Assembly: GCA_021846565.1 (NCBI GenBank)
Contig: JAJZWS010000031.1
Coordinates: forward strand, 1 to 35,219
Source of the DNA: Bacillota bacterium
GTDB lineage: Bacteria; Bacillota; Sulfobacillia; Sulfobacillales; JAIMBI01
Direction: 5' to 3'
Length of the DNA stretch: 35,219 bases
In this document: piece after piece, positions 24,699 through 34,935 of the stretch
Numbering within the stretch: the stretch's first letter is position 1
Layout: each line of letters opens with the position of its first letter
Notes under the pieces: generated by a model
Told to the model about the DNA's origin: nothing
Database searches by the model: none
The model's input: only the letters and a program-made list of their open reading frames with translations
Position numbers and translations under genes: made by a program

Positions 24699-27600
24699 AT
24701 GGCCCAGCCGCTCGAAACTTCCGTGAACCCGCGACCCCCCGTTTCCCGCATGAGCTTCGGCTCGATCAATGAGGTTCTGGACATGCCGAACCTTATCGAG
24801 ATCCAGAAAAGCTCGTACGAGTGGTTTCTTCGCGAAGGGCTCAAGGATCTCCTTCGCGACATCTCGCCGATCCAAGATTTCACCGGCAATCTGCAGCTGG
24901 AGTTTGTGGACCACCAGCTGAAGACGCCCAAATACGACGTGGACGAGTGCAAAGCACGGGACGTCACGTACTCGGCGCCGCTGCATGTGAAGGTCCGGCT
25001 CATCAACAAAGAGACTGGCGAGATCAAGGAGTCGGACGTGTTCATGGGCGACTTCCCGCTCATGACCGACAAGGGTACGTTTATTATCAACGGGGCCGAG
25101 CGCGTCATCGTGAGTCAGCTGGTGCGTTCGCCGGGAGTGTACTTCAACCGGGAGTTTGACGTATCGGGCAAGCCTTTGTTTTTCGCCCAGGTGATTCCGA
25201 ACCGCGGAGCCTGGCTCGAGTTCGAGACCGACGCCAACGAAGTGATCTCGGTGCGCATCGACCGGACGCGCAAGATTCCCGCCACGATTCTGTTGCGGGC
25301 CCTGGGCTTGGAGACCGACGCGGCCATTCTGGAGGCCGTCGGCGAAGATGCGCGGGTCGAGCGCACCATCGAGAAAGATCCGAGCCACAACCGCGAGGAA
25401 GCACTGGTGGAAATTTACAAGCGACTCCGCCCGGGGGAGCCTCCCACGGTGGAGAGCGCTGACACGCTCCTGAAGTCGCTGTTTTTTGAGCCCAAGCGGT
25501 ACGACCTTGCCAGCGTGGGTCGCTACAAGGTCAACAAGAAGCTTTCGGTGCAGCGGCGCATCGTGGGGCACATGGCGGGCGAGGTGCTGGCCGACCGCGA
25601 AACCGGCAGCGTCTTGGCCCATGAGGACGAGCGCATCTCGCGGGAGACGGCGGAGGCCATCAGCGAGGCCGGCATCCATACGCTTACGCTGCGGACCGAT
25701 GCCGGCCAGGAGGTGCTGGTGGTGGGCAATGGATCACCTCAGCCCGACGTGCGCGTGATCACCCGCGAGGACGTCGTCGCGGTGTTCAACTATGTGATGA
25801 ATCTATACGACGAGGTTGGCTCGACCGATGACATCGACCACCTGGGGAACCGGCGCCTCCGCTCGGTGGGCGAACTGTTGCAAAACCAGTTCCGCGTCGG
25901 GCTGGGGCGCATGGAACGCGTGGTGCGGGAGCGCATGACCATTCAGGATGCGGAGTCGGTCACGCCGCAGGTGCTGATCAACATCCGGCCAGTGGTGGCG
26001 GCCGTCAAAGAATTTTTCGGCTCGTCGCAGCTGTCGCAGTTCATGGACCAGCACAACCCGCTGGCCGAACTGACCCACAAGCGCCGGCTGTCGGCGCTGG
26101 GCCCCGGTGGGCTGTCGCGTGAACGCGCGGGGTTCGAGGTGCGGGACGTCCACCACTCGCACTATGGGCGGATGTGCCCCATTGAAACGCCCGAAGGCCC
26201 CAACATCGGCTTGATGCTGTCGCTGTCGACGTATGCGCGCATCAACGCGTACGGCTTCATGGAAACCCCCTACCGGGTGGTTGACAAGCTGCACGGCGTC
26301 GTGACGACCGAAATCAAGTACCTGACCGCAGACGAGGAAGACGACGCCGTCATTGCCCAGGCCAACGAGCCCTTGGCCGACGACGGCCACTTTACCGCCG
26401 AGCGGGTGACGGTGCGCTTCAAGCAGGAAATCCTGGAGGTCGAACCGAACCGGGTGGACTTCATGGATGTGTCGCCGAAGCAGGTGGTGTCGGTGGCCAC
26501 GGCGCTCATTCCCTTCCTGGAACACGATGACGCCAACCGCGCGCTCATGGGCGCCAACATGCAGCGCCAGGCGGTGCCGCTCTTGCGCACCGATGCTCCG
26601 GTGGTGGGCACGGGCATGGAGCAGAAGGCGGCCCTGGACTCCGGAGTCATGATCGTGGCGGAGGGTGATGGCGTGGTGGACCGCGTATCCGCCCACCAGA
26701 TCACGGTGCGCTATGCGGAGGGCCAGGCCAAGAGCTATCGTCTGCACAAGTTCATGCGGTCGAACCAGGGCACCTGCATCAACCAGCGGCCGGTGGTGCA
26801 CCGCGGCGATGCGGTGCAGGCAGGCCAGGTGCTGGCAGACGGGCCCTCGACGGATCAGGGCGAGCTGGCGCTGGGCCGCAACGTGCTCGTGGCGTTCATG
26901 CCCTGGGAGGGCTACAACTACGAGGACGCCATTCTCATCAACGACCGGTTGGTGAGAGACGATGTGTTTACGTCCATTCACATTGAAGAGTACGAGAGCG
27001 ACGCGCGGGACACCAAGCTGGGCCCGGAGGAAATCACGCGAGACATTCCCAATGTGGGGGACGAGGTCCTAAAGGATCTGGACGAGCGCGGCATCATCCG
27101 CATTGGGGCGGAGGTGCGGCCCGGTGACATTCTGGTGGGCAAGGTGACGCCCAAGGGAGAGACAGAGCTCACGGCGGAGGAGCGGCTCCTTAGGGCCATC
27201 TTTGGTGAGAAGGCGCGCGAGGTGCGCGACACGTCGCTCCGGGTGCCTCACGGTGAGTCCGGCATCGTCGTGGATGTCAAAGTGTTCGAGCGGTCGGCGG
27301 GCGACGAGTTGTCGCCGGGGGTCAACCAGCTGGTGCAGGTGTACATCGCGCAGAAGCGCAAGATTTCCGAAGGAGACAAGATGGCGGGCCGGCACGGCAA
27401 CAAGGGCGTCATCTCGAAGATCCTGCCCGAGGAAGACATGCCGTTTCTGCCCGACGGGACGCCCGTCGACATCGTGCTGAGTCCCTTGGGCGTGCCGTCC
27501 CGCATGAATATCGGGCAGATTCTCGAAACCCATCTGGGTTGGGCGGCGATGGCGCTGGGCTTGAAGGTGGCGACGCCCGTGTTTGACGGGGCTTCGGACC

Positions 27601-28316
27601 ATCAGGTGGCGGAACTGCTGGAGCGGGCCCAGCTGTCGCCGGATGGCAAGACGGTGCTGCACGACGGCCGCACCGGCGAGGCGTTCGACAACCGAGTCAC
27701 CGTGGGTGTGGTGTACATGCTGAAGCTGGCCCACCTAGTCGACGACAAGATTCACGCGCGGTCCACGGGCCCGTACTCGCTGGTGACCCAGCAGCCGCTG
27801 GGAGGCAAGGCGCAGTTTGGCGGCCAGCGCTTCGGGGAGATGGAAGTGTGGGCGCTGGAAGCGTATGGAGCCGCCTACACCCTGCAGGAACTGCTGACGG
27901 TGAAGTCCGACGACACCGTGGGGCGGGTCAAAACCTACGAGGCCATCGTGAAGGGGGAAAACGTCCCCGAGCCCGGAGTGCCGGAGTCGTTCAAGGTGCT
28001 GATCAAAGAACTGCAGAGCCTGGGTTTGGACGTCAAGGTCCTGAACGAACTGGACGAAGAGATCGAGTTGCGCGAGTTGGAGGACGACATGGAGCCTCGG
28101 CGCTCGGATCTGCTGGTGGAGCCGCTGGACGACGATGGTTTGGAGGATCGCGAACTGCATCGGCTGATGGGCGATGGCCTGGAGGCGACGGCGGGGGCGC
28201 ATGCGCCCGAGGGCTTCGGTGAAGAAGACGCCGATGACGAGGCCGACGACAGTTCCCAGGCCATGGCCATCCTGCAGCGTGGAGGCTTGGACGACGATCG
28301 CGACGACCCGGAGTAG
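24699..28316 (+). CDS. rpoB: DNA-directed RNA polymerase subunit beta
   Basis: A 1205-residue beta subunit of Bacillota length without large insertions. The rifampicin-binding cluster reads [20 protein letters not shown]; Asp450, His460 and Ser465 (E. coli 516, 526 and 531) are the sensitive-type residues. The active-site and flap regions are present, including [15 protein letters not shown] and the C-terminal [20 protein letters not shown] clamp segment. An acidic tail of about 90 residues (many Asp and Glu) follows the conserved core. The ATG has AAGGAG about twelve bases upstream, rather far. It is transcribed with rplJL and rpoC. Confidence 0.98.
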   Translation: MAQPLETSVNPRPPVSRMSFGSINEVLDMPNLIEIQKSSYEWFLREGLKDLLRDISPIQDFTGNLQLEFVDHQLKTPKYDVDECKARDVTYSAPLHVKVRLINKETGEIKESDVFMGDFPLMTDKGTFIINGAERVIVSQLVRSPGVYFNREFDVSGKPLFFAQVIPNRGAWLEFETDANEVISVRIDRTRKIPATILLRALGLETDAAILEAVGEDARVERTIEKDPSHNREEALVEIYKRLRPGEPPTVESADTLLKSLFFEPKRYDLASVGRYKVNKKLSVQRRIVGHMAGEVLADRETGSVLAHEDERISRETAEAISEAGIHTLTLRTDAGQEVLVVGNGSPQPDVRVITREDVVAVFNYVMNLYDEVGSTDDIDHLGNRRLRSVGELLQNQFRVGLGRMERVVRERMTIQDAESVTPQVLINIRPVVAAVKEFFGSSQLSQFMDQHNPLAELTHKRRLSALGPGGLSRERAGFEVRDVHHSHYGRMCPIETPEGPNIGLMLSLSTYARINAYGFMETPYRVVDKLHGVVTTEIKYLTADEEDDAVIAQANEPLADDGHFTAERVTVRFKQEILEVEPNRVDFMDVSPKQVVSVATALIPFLEHDDANRALMGANMQRQAVPLLRTDAPVVGTGMEQKAALDSGVMIVAEGDGVVDRVSAHQITVRYAEGQAKSYRLHKFMRSNQGTCINQRPVVHRGDAVQAGQVLADGPSTDQGELALGRNVLVAFMPWEGYNYEDAILINDRLVRDDVFTSIHIEEYESDARDTKLGPEEITRDIPNVGDEVLKDLDERGIIRIGAEVRPGDILVGKVTPKGETELTAEERLLRAIFGEKAREVRDTSLRVPHGESGIVVDVKVFERSAGDELSPGVNQLVQVYIAQKRKISEGDKMAGRHGNKGVISKILPEEDMPFLPDGTPVDIVLSPLGVPSRMNIGQILETHLGWAAMALGLKVATPVFDGASDHQVAELLERAQLSPDGKTVLHDGRTGEAFDNRVTVGVVYMLKLAHLVDDKIHARSTGPYSLVTQQPLGGKAQFGGQRFGEMEVWALEAYGAAYTLQELLTVKSDDTVGRVKTYEAIVKGENVPEPGVPESFKVLIKELQSLGLDVKVLNELDEEIELRELEDDMEPRRSDLLVEPLDDDGLEDRELHRLMGDGLEATAGAHAPEGFGEEDADDEADDSSQAMAILQRGGLDDDRDDPE

Positions 28317-28406
28317 CTCCGCGCCCGGTGCCGGCTTGGGGACGACGGGGCCCAGACGCCCTGCCATCCCTTCAAGCCCTTCAAGCAAAGGAGGACGACA
28401 CGCCGT

Positions 28407-31400
28407 ATGCTGGATGTGAACCACTTCGACTCCATGCGCATTGGACTGGCCTCGCCGGAGCAGATCCGGGAGTGGTCCAAAGGCGAGGTCAAGAAGCCTG
28501 AAACCATCAACTACCGCACGCTCAGGCCTGAGCGGGAGGGCCTGTTCTGCGAAAAGATCTTTGGCCCCCAGCGCGACTGGGAGTGCCATTGTGGCAAGTA
28601 CAAGCGCGTGCGCTACAAGGGCGTGGTGTGCGACCGCTGTGGCGTCGAGGTGACGCGGTCGAAGGTGCGGCGCGAACGGATGGGCCATATCGAGCTGGCG
28701 GCGCCGGTGTCGCACATCTGGTACTTCAAGGGCATCCCGTCGCGGATGGGCCTTCTGCTGGACATGACGCCGCGTCAGCTGGAAAAAGTCTTGTACTTCG
28801 CGTCGTATGTGGTGCTGGATCCTGGCGTCACGCCCTTGATGAAAAGACAGCTCCTGGTGGAGTCCGAGTATCGGGAGTATCGAGAGAAGTACCAGAACGA
28901 CTTCATCGCCGGCATGGGCGCCGAGGCGATCAAAGAGCTGTTGCTGGAGATTGACCTGGACAAACTGGCGGGCGAACTGCGGGAAGAACTGCATGCGTCG
29001 AGTGGCCAGCGGCGGCTCCGTGCCACCCGCCGCCTCGAGGTGGTGGAGGCATTTCGGCTGTCGGGCAACCGTCCGGAATGGATGGTGCTGGACGTTATCC
29101 CCGTGATTCCGCCTGATCTGCGCCCCATGGTGCAGCTGGACGGCGGTCGCTTCGCGACGTCCGACTTGAACGATCTGTATCGGCGGGTCATCAACCGCAA
29201 CAACCGCTTGAAGCGGCTGTTGGACTTGGGCGCCCCCGACATCATCGTGCGCAACGAAAAGCGCATGCTGCAGGAGGCGGTGGACGCCCTCATTGATAAT
29301 GGCCGCCGGGGGCGGGCCGTCACCGGCCCGGGCAATCGGGCCTTGAAGTCGCTGTCGGACATGCTGAAGGGCAAACAGGGGCGGTTCCGTCAGAACCTTT
29401 TGGGCAAGCGGGTTGACTACTCGGGCCGCTCGGTCATCGTGGTCGGGCCCACACTGCAGTTGCATCAGTGCGGCCTGCCCAAAGAGATGGCGCTGGAGCT
29501 GTTTAAGCCGTTTGTGATGAAGCGGCTCGTCAACGATGGGTATGCCCACAACATCAAGTCCGCGAAGCGCATGGTGGAGCGGGTGCGGCCCGAGGTGTGG
29601 GATGTGCTCGAGGATGTGATTCGCGAGCACCCGGTACTGCTGAACCGGGCGCCCACGCTGCACCGGCTGGGTATTCAGGCGTTTGAGCCGGTGCTGGTGG
29701 AGGGCAAGGCGATTCAGATCCATCCGTTGGTGTGCGCGGCTTACAATGCGGATTTCGACGGGGACCAGATGGCAGTGCACGTGCCGCTGTCCGCCGAGGC
29801 CCAGGCCGAAGCGCGGGTGCTGATGCTGTCGAGTCACAATATCCTGAACCCCAAAGACGGCCGGCCGGTGGTCACGCCCGCCAAGGACATGGTGCTGGGG
29901 TGTTATTATCTCACGCTGGAAGAGGCGGACGCGCTCGGCACGGACATGGTGCTGGCGGACATGGCCGAGGGACTCATGGCCTACCAGCAGGGAGTGCTCT
30001 CCCTGCACGCGCGCATTCGGATGCGCTTTGACGGCAAGCTCCAGTCGTCGACGCTCGGCCGGTTCATCTTCAACGAGGCGCTGCCGCACGAGCTCCGGTT
30101 CATTGACCGGGTCGTGGACCGCCGCGAGTTGTCCCGTCTGGTCGAAGATCTGTTCCGACACTTCGGCAACTCCATCACCGCCGATGTGCTGGACAGCATC
30201 AAGCAACTGGGCTTTCGGTTCGCCACCCAGGCCGGCACCACCATTTCGATCAGTGACATCGTGGTGCCGCCCGATAAGGCGGCCATCCTGGAAGAGGCCG
30301 AGGCGCTGGTGGTCCAGGTGGACCGTCAGTACCGGCGCGGGCTTATCACGCAGGACGAACGCTATGAGCGCATCATCGCCATCTGGACCGAGGCCAAGGA
30401 CAAGGTGACCGAGGCGCTGGTGGGCACGATGGAAGTGTTGAACCCGGTGTACATGATGGCCACGTCGGGAGCGCGCGGCAACATGCAGCAGATTTCCCAG
30501 CTGGCGGGCATGCGCGGGCTCATGGCGGACCCGTCCGGCCGCATCATCGAGCTGCCGATTCGCGCCAGTTTCCGTGAGGGCCTCACCGTCCTGGAGTTCT
30601 TCACCTCGACCCACGGGGCGAGAAAGGGCTTGGCAGACACGGCCATTCGGACCGCGGACTCCGGTTACCTGACCCGCCGGCTGGTTGACGTGTCCCAAGA
30701 TGTGATCATTCGGGAAGTGGACTGCGGCACAGACCACGGCAACCTCGTGGAGGAAATCCGCGATGGCGGCCAGCTGATCGAAGGGCTCGCCGACCGCATC
30801 ATCGGCCGGATGGCGTCGGGCCCGGTGACGCACCCCGAAACCGGTGAGGTGCTGGCACAGCCGAGCGAGCTCATTGACGAGGCGACGGCGGCCCGCATCG
30901 TGGAGGCCGGCATCACCCAGGTGTCGATTCGTTCGCTCTTGACGTGCCAGGCCCGCTATGGCGTGTGCGTCATGTGCTATGGACGCAACCTGGCGACCGG
31001 CATGCTGGTGGAAGTGGGGGAGGCGGTCGGCATCATTGCCGCCCAGAGCATCGGCGAGCCCGGGACGCAGCTCACCATGCGGACCTTTCACATGGGCGGG
31101 GTGGCTGGGGACGACATCACCCAGGGCCTGCCGCGCGTCGAGGAGCTGTTTGAGGCGCGCAAGCCCAAGGGGCAGGCCGTGATTACGGAGGTGGCGGGCA
31201 CCGTGCACCTCACCGACAACAAGGGACGGCGCGAGGTGACCGTCGCGGTCCAGGATGGGGAGGCCGAAGCTTACGCCATTCCGTTCGGGTCGCGCGTGAA
31301 GGTGCACGACGGCGACAGCGTGGAGGCCGGGCAGGAACTGACTGAGGGGTCCGTCAACCCGCACGACCTGTTGAAAGTGCGTGGCCCCGTCGGCGTCCAG

Positions 31401-31889
31401 GAGTACCTGGTGCACGAGGTGCAGCGGGTGTATCGCGTCCAGGGCGTGGACATCAACGACAAGCACATCGAGGTTATCGTGCGCCAGATGCTGAAGAAGC
31501 TGCACATTGAAGACGCCGGGGACACCGCACTGTTGCCGGGCAGCAACACGGATCGGTTCGAATTCCAGGACGTGAACACCGAGGCGCTGTTGCAGGGGCT
31601 CATGCCTGCGGTGGGCAAGCCCATGCTGATGGGAATCACCAAAGCCTCGCTGGCCACCGACTCGTTCCTGTCGGCGGCTTCGTTCCAGGAAACCACGCGG
31701 GTGCTGACGGAGGCGTCCATCAAGGGCAAGCGGGATCCGCTGCTGGGCTTAAAAGAGAACGTCATCATCGGTAAGCTGGTGCCCGCGGGCACCGGGATGG
31801 CGCGGTACCACGACGTGGGCGTGTACTCGCTGGGCAATGCCGACGAAGTGTCCTTCGTGGGGGACGCCTTGAGCCGATACCGCGAGTAG
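28407..31889 (+). CDS. rpoC: DNA-directed RNA polymerase subunit beta'
   Basis: A 1160-residue subunit. The catalytic loop [12 protein letters not shown] places Asp449, Asp451 and Asp453 as the Mg-binding triad. The N-terminal zinc ribbon uses Cys60, Cys62, Cys75 and Cys78; the second zinc site uses Cys773, Cys847, Cys854 and Cys857. The trigger loop follows ([11 protein letters not shown]). No lineage-specific insert is seen, which fits Bacillota rather than Chloroflexota or Gram-negatives. AAAGGAGG lies about twelve bases before the ATG. The 90-bp gap after rpoB contains a tandem CCCTTCAAG repeat (28368-28385). The genes that often follow, such as rpsL and rpsG, are absent. Confidence 0.98.
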   Translation: MLDVNHFDSMRIGLASPEQIREWSKGEVKKPETINYRTLRPEREGLFCEKIFGPQRDWECHCGKYKRVRYKGVVCDRCGVEVTRSKVRRERMGHIELAAPVSHIWYFKGIPSRMGLLLDMTPRQLEKVLYFASYVVLDPGVTPLMKRQLLVESEYREYREKYQNDFIAGMGAEAIKELLLEIDLDKLAGELREELHASSGQRRLRATRRLEVVEAFRLSGNRPEWMVLDVIPVIPPDLRPMVQLDGGRFATSDLNDLYRRVINRNNRLKRLLDLGAPDIIVRNEKRMLQEAVDALIDNGRRGRAVTGPGNRALKSLSDMLKGKQGRFRQNLLGKRVDYSGRSVIVVGPTLQLHQCGLPKEMALELFKPFVMKRLVNDGYAHNIKSAKRMVERVRPEVWDVLEDVIREHPVLLNRAPTLHRLGIQAFEPVLVEGKAIQIHPLVCAAYNADFDGDQMAVHVPLSAEAQAEARVLMLSSHNILNPKDGRPVVTPAKDMVLGCYYLTLEEADALGTDMVLADMAEGLMAYQQGVLSLHARIRMRFDGKLQSSTLGRFIFNEALPHELRFIDRVVDRRELSRLVEDLFRHFGNSITADVLDSIKQLGFRFATQAGTTISISDIVVPPDKAAILEEAEALVVQVDRQYRRGLITQDERYERIIAIWTEAKDKVTEALVGTMEVLNPVYMMATSGARGNMQQISQLAGMRGLMADPSGRIIELPIRASFREGLTVLEFFTSTHGARKGLADTAIRTADSGYLTRRLVDVSQDVIIREVDCGTDHGNLVEEIRDGGQLIEGLADRIIGRMASGPVTHPETGEVLAQPSELIDEATAARIVEAGITQVSIRSLLTCQARYGVCVMCYGRNLATGMLVEVGEAVGIIAAQSIGEPGTQLTMRTFHMGGVAGDDITQGLPRVEELFEARKPKGQAVITEVAGTVHLTDNKGRREVTVAVQDGEAEAYAIPFGSRVKVHDGDSVEAGQELTEGSVNPHDLLKVRGPVGVQEYLVHEVQRVYRVQGVDINDKHIEVIVRQMLKKLHIEDAGDTALLPGSNTDRFEFQDVNTEALLQGLMPAVGKPMLMGITKASLATDSFLSAASFQETTRVLTEASIKGKRDPLLGLKENVIIGKLVPAGTGMARYHDVGVYSLGNADEVSFVGDALSRYRE

Positions 31890-31906
31890 CCCGTAGGCGG
31901 GTCCGC

Positions 31907-31936
31907 GACCGCCACCCGCCCCCGCGAGTGGCGGTC
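31907..31936 (+). terminator. Hairpin after rpoC
   Basis: GACCGCCAC (31907-31915) and GTGGCGGTC (31928-31936) form a perfect nine-pair stem with a 12-base C-rich loop, 18 bases after the rpoC stop. There is no T-run, so termination would be weak or factor-dependent. Confidence 0.5.
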
Positions 31937-32032
31937 CGGCGATCCCGGAGCCAGACTATCCAAGGGAACCGCGGGCCACCCCGCCTCCGTCCGCCGCGCA
32001 GGGCCTGCACTACACTGGGGGAGGACAAGCCG

Positions 32033-32974
32033 ATGCGCGTCGCATGGGGTGCTGTCGCGGTCGTGCTGGTGTTGGGGTTTGGCACCGTGGGACTTCACGT
32101 GATTTACGGCGCGTCGTGGCTGCAGTCGGTGTATGGCACCCTGGCGCTCATGACCACCGCGGGCGACAACCGCATCGTGCCGACCACGCCCGGACAAATC
32201 GTGTTTACGTTTATCCTGCTGGCGGTGGGGACGGCGCTCTGGATCTACTGGCTCTCGATCGTGGTGGCGGCGCTGTTGCGGGTAGACCTGACGAGAAAGG
32301 AGCGGCGTATGCAGGACCGGCTGAATCGCCTGGAAGGGCACTACGTGGTCGTGGGCGCTGGACGGGTCGGCCGCCGGGTGGCGCAGGAATTAACCCAGGG
32401 GGGCGCCGTGGTGGTGATCGTGGACACCGACGCCACCCGCATTGAGGCCGTGGAGGACGAGGCGGCCCTCGCAGTGACGCTGCCGGCCTACGACGTAGAA
32501 CATTTTCGCCGGGTGCGGCTCGACCGGGCGCACGGGCTGGCGTTGGCCCTCCCCGACGACGCGCAGAACTTATACGCCTATCTGGCGGCGCAGGACTCCA
32601 ACCCACACCTGCGTGTGGTGGCCCGCGCCCAAACGCAGGAAAGCGCCCATCACCTGCGGCGCTTGGGTGTCGGCGAGGTGGTCCTGCCCGATTTGGCTGG
32701 CGGCTACCGGATGGGGCGCATGCTGCTGAAGCCGCGGGCGCACGAACTGCTGCGCACCCTGACCGACGAAGCGGGGGTGGCGGTGCATGAGGTGGAGGTG
32801 GATGCGGAGCATCCTATGGCCAACCAACCCGTGCGCCATGTGCGCCAAGCGTTTGACGCGTCGTACACGCTACTGGGCTACTGGCGCGAGGGCACGACGC
32901 GGCTGGCACCCCCGGCCGACGACGTTCTCCACGTGGGCGATGTCCTCATCCTGCTGGAGCAGGAGTCCTCATGA
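32033..32974 (+). CDS. Two-helix ion channel with RCK (TrkA-N) domain, atypical filter
   Basis: A 313-residue protein with two hydrophobic helices flanking a pore loop (about residues 5-82), then a cytoplasmic RCK/TrkA-N domain beginning HYVVVGAGRVGRRVAQEL, with the nucleotide-binding GAGRVG at 108-113. A C-terminal TrkA-C-like part follows. This is the layout of bacterial K+ channels such as MthK. The filter differs sharply: where K+ channels have TTVGYGDI, this protein has TTAGDNRI (residues 41-48), so Tyr, Gly and Asp are replaced by Asp, Asn and Arg. Potassium selectivity is therefore doubtful. The ATG follows GGGGGAGGA. It is the first gene after rpoC. Confidence 0.82.
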   Translation: MRVAWGAVAVVLVLGFGTVGLHVIYGASWLQSVYGTLALMTTAGDNRIVPTTPGQIVFTFILLAVGTALWIYWLSIVVAALLRVDLTRKERRMQDRLNRLEGHYVVVGAGRVGRRVAQELTQGGAVVVIVDTDATRIEAVEDEAALAVTLPAYDVEHFRRVRLDRAHGLALALPDDAQNLYAYLAAQDSNPHLRVVARAQTQESAHHLRRLGVGEVVLPDLAGGYRMGRMLLKPRAHELLRTLTDEAGVAVHEVEVDAEHPMANQPVRHVRQAFDASYTLLGYWREGTTRLAPPADDVLHVGDVLILLEQESS

Positions 32975-33219
32975 CGCGGCCGGGCGCCGCGGGGTCTGAG
33001 CGGCTTGGGAGTTGGGTCGTTGAGAACGATCGGCACTTGAAGAAGGCTCAAGATGCGCAGGGGATTAACCACCCTCATGACCACACCCCGCACCACTCCG
33101 AGCGTGGCGAAGCGCCTTGGGCCAAGTCGTGTCATGCCCACCGGGCCAAGGAGAGTGGCCAGAATGCCGAAGAGGTCGGCCAGGGTGGCGCCCACCACGG
33201 GGATCCACCCCAGCCCCAA
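32878..33219 (-). CDS. Possible small membrane protein on the minus strand
   Basis: The 318-bp gap between the channel gene and the DUF998-like gene carries a minus-strand frame that reads like a membrane protein: GLGWIPVVGATLADLFGILA, then TLLGPVG, and further on VVMRVVNPLRILSLLQVPIV. Its third codon positions are GC-rich like the real genes, and the opposite strand translates to a His/Gln-rich product, the usual shadow of a membrane gene. The start is uncertain (TTG at 33219 or a GTG near 33255), no good ribosome site is seen, and the last 97 bases overlap the channel gene. It could be a remnant. Confidence 0.25.
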   Translation of the reverse strand: MGLGWIPVVGATLADLFGILATLLGPVGMTRLGPRRFATLGVVRGVVMRVVNPLRILSLLQVPIVLNDPTPKPLRPRGARPRHEDSCSSRMRTSPTWRTSSAGGASRVVPSRQ

Positions 33220-33292
33220 CGGGACGTTATCCGCCGGGAAACCGCACACGCACCGGTCCAACGCACCCGGCGTGTGGGGAGGGGGCCTGCCG

Positions 33293-33994
33293 ATGGAGCG
33301 CACTGAGATGGTCCGCACCGCCCCGAGGCCCAACCCCTGGTGGTGGGTGGGCATGGTGGGACCGGTGTTGTTCACCGTGAGTTGGGGGGCAGAAAGCTTC
33401 CTGGTGCCCGGCACCGATCCGTGGACGCAGTCCATCAGCTTTTTGGGGCAGGGCCCGTGGGGCTGGGTGCAAAATGACAACTTTGTGGTGTCGGGCCTGC
33501 TGGTGCTGGTGTTTGTGGGTGTCCTGTACGCCCAAAGCCCCGGTGGGCCGCCTCGGCTCAGGAGTTTGGCCCGGTGGCAGAGTCTGGCCGCGCTGGGCAT
33601 GGTGCTGGCGGGGTTGGTTCGGCAACGGGCCCGTTCCCCCGCGTTGCTGACCACCCCATTCGGGCCGATCACCTCGGCGGGCCTCGGGCACATTGCTGGT
33701 TCGGCGCTGGTTTACCTGGCCGTGGTCGGGGCCAGCGGGCTGGAAGGGTGGGCGGCAGCGCCCTGGTCAACTGAGGCGTGGCGCTGGTGGTCGCGCGTCA
33801 CCGCCACGGGTCTGGTGACCGGACTGGGGCTGTTTCTCATCACGGCAGCCGACGACGGCCCCAGTGGCTTGTGGGAGCGGGTCGTGGCCCTAATGGCCAG
33901 CGTGTGGATGGTCGCTTGGGTGCGTCGCACGCAGCGTATGACGCGCTGGGGCCCATCCCCGGGGTCAACCCCCCCAAGCGACCAATCCCGATGA
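33293..33994 (+). CDS. DUF998-like membrane protein
   Basis: A 233-residue protein with six or so hydrophobic helices. The segment PVLFTVSWGAESFLVPGTDP, followed by SISFLGQGPWGWVQNDNFVV, resembles the N-terminal part of DUF998 proteins, in which a short aromatic and Asn-rich loop lies between helices one and two. The function of that family is unknown. The ATG follows GGGGAGGGGG, and the upstream extension of the frame to 33053 is polar and rejected. It lies alone between the channel gene and the convergent VapC gene. Confidence 0.6.
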   Translation: MERTEMVRTAPRPNPWWWVGMVGPVLFTVSWGAESFLVPGTDPWTQSISFLGQGPWGWVQNDNFVVSGLLVLVFVGVLYAQSPGGPPRLRSLARWQSLAALGMVLAGLVRQRARSPALLTTPFGPITSAGLGHIAGSALVYLAVVGASGLEGWAAAPWSTEAWRWWSRVTATGLVTGLGLFLITAADDGPSGLWERVVALMASVWMVAWVRRTQRMTRWGPSPGSTPPSDQSR

Positions 33995-34057
33995 GGCGGT
34001 GGGAACCCCCGACCGACCGGACCCGTGTATGGCGGAGTTCCCGGGACCGGATGGTCC

Positions 34058-34507
34058 TCAGCGCGGCGCCGCCGTGGGATCCACGCCATCACCCGTCACA
34101 AGCAGTCCTGCCGTGATGGCCGCCTGTAAAAGCCGGTGGTCCCACACCACCATGGTGAGGGGCTCACGTTGCTGTGAGGCCAACCACATGGCGGAGGCCA
34201 GATGAATGGCATCCATGGCCCGCAGCGCCCCCCGATCGGCAGCCTCGCCAGCGTTCATCAGGATAAGCTCAACCGGAATCACGAACAGGTGGGACCAATC
34301 GGCGAGCAAGGCAGACTTGGCCCGTATATGCGCATCAGCGGACAAGAACCCTTCACGGGCGCGCCGGGCAAGCGCCGCGCGGACTTCGGCATACGCGATG
34401 GCACTGGTCGCCGAAAGAGCCGGCGGATTCACCAAGTGGTGCACCCGCTGGGAACCAGGCTCATCGATGTACAGTTTGACGAGGGCACTGCTGTCCAGAT
34501 ACAGCAT
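34058..34507 (-). CDS. vapC: VapC-type PIN-domain toxin
   Basis: A 149-residue PIN ribonuclease of the same subgroup as the toxin at 20140, starting MLYLDSSALVKLYIDEPGSQ. Metal-binding acids are Asp5, Glu41 (AYAEVRAAL), Asp99 (AMDAIHLASAM) and Asp123 (VWDHRL). Its ATG overlaps the antitoxin stop as TAATG, giving one shared base and tight translational coupling. Confidence 0.88.
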   Translation of the reverse strand: MLYLDSSALVKLYIDEPGSQRVHHLVNPPALSATSAIAYAEVRAALARRAREGFLSADAHIRAKSALLADWSHLFVIPVELILMNAGEAADRGALRAMDAIHLASAMWLASQQREPLTMVVWDHRLLQAAITAGLLVTGDGVDPTAAPR

Positions 34508-34782
34508 TAGCCCCGATCTTCCGAAATGGCGCGGGACAGAGCGTGCGCCTCATCCAAGTGGGCGGCCTCTTCCAGAGGCACACCCCGGGGAGCGCCTCCC
34601 TCCCAGGGAATGCCGTACTGGGCAGCCAGCTCCCGAGCGGCGGCCTGTGGGTCCGGTTTCAGCGGGCCCAGTCTCGCGACGGGTTGTCCTCGGTCTGTGA
34701 CCACGATGACGTCGCCGCTCCGCGCACGCGCAACGTATTGGCTCAGTTGCCGCTTTAAGAGGCGAATGCCCACGTGCGTCAT
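34507..34782 (-). CDS. Phd/YefM-type antitoxin
   Basis: A 91-residue protein with VGIRLLKRQLSQYVARARSG and VIVVTDRGQPVARLGP, matching the antitoxin at 19863. The toxin-binding tail ends HALSRAISEDRG. ATG at 34782 is six bases after GGAGGGG and is preferred to the GTG one codon upstream. A TATGAT (-10-like, plus-strand 34806-34811) lies in front of it. No operator palindrome as clear as that of the other Phd gene is seen. Confidence 0.86.
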   Translation of the reverse strand: MTHVGIRLLKRQLSQYVARARSGDVIVVTDRGQPVARLGPLKPDPQAAARELAAQYGIPWEGGAPRGVPLEEAAHLDEAHALSRAISEDRG

Positions 34783-34935
34783 CACTCACCCCTCCATGTG
34801 AGCTCATCATACCACAAATGTAGGCTCTGAGACGCGGCGCAAGCTTTGCCGCGTATGCTCGAGGGCTCGGCCGTGGGGTCTGCCGCCACGGTGGATGGCT
34901 CCTGAAGGCGGCTCTACGTCAACCCCGGTGGGATT

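Noticed and set aside
24699-28316. Possible rifampicin-resistance substitutions in RpoB
   Set aside because: The cluster carries the sensitive-type Asp, His and Ser; the Asn-to-His difference next to the DQ pair is not one of the main resistance positions that I know.
28368-28385. Tandem CCCTTCAAG repeat between rpoB and rpoC
   Set aside because: Only two nine-base copies in a non-coding spacer; probably a small duplication without function.
27735-31505. A 1256-residue open frame on the minus strand opposite rpoB/rpoC
   Set aside because: It is the antisense shadow of rpoC and the end of rpoB: the product is His-, Gln- and Leu-rich without any domain, has no ribosome site, and arises from the GC-rich third positions of the real genes.
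32971-33306. A 111-residue His-rich plus-strand frame whose ATG overlaps the channel gene's stop
   Set aside because: The ATGA overlap is tempting, but the His/Gln-rich content is what the complement of a membrane-protein frame gives, there is no close ribosome site, and it runs through the ribosome site and start of the next gene.
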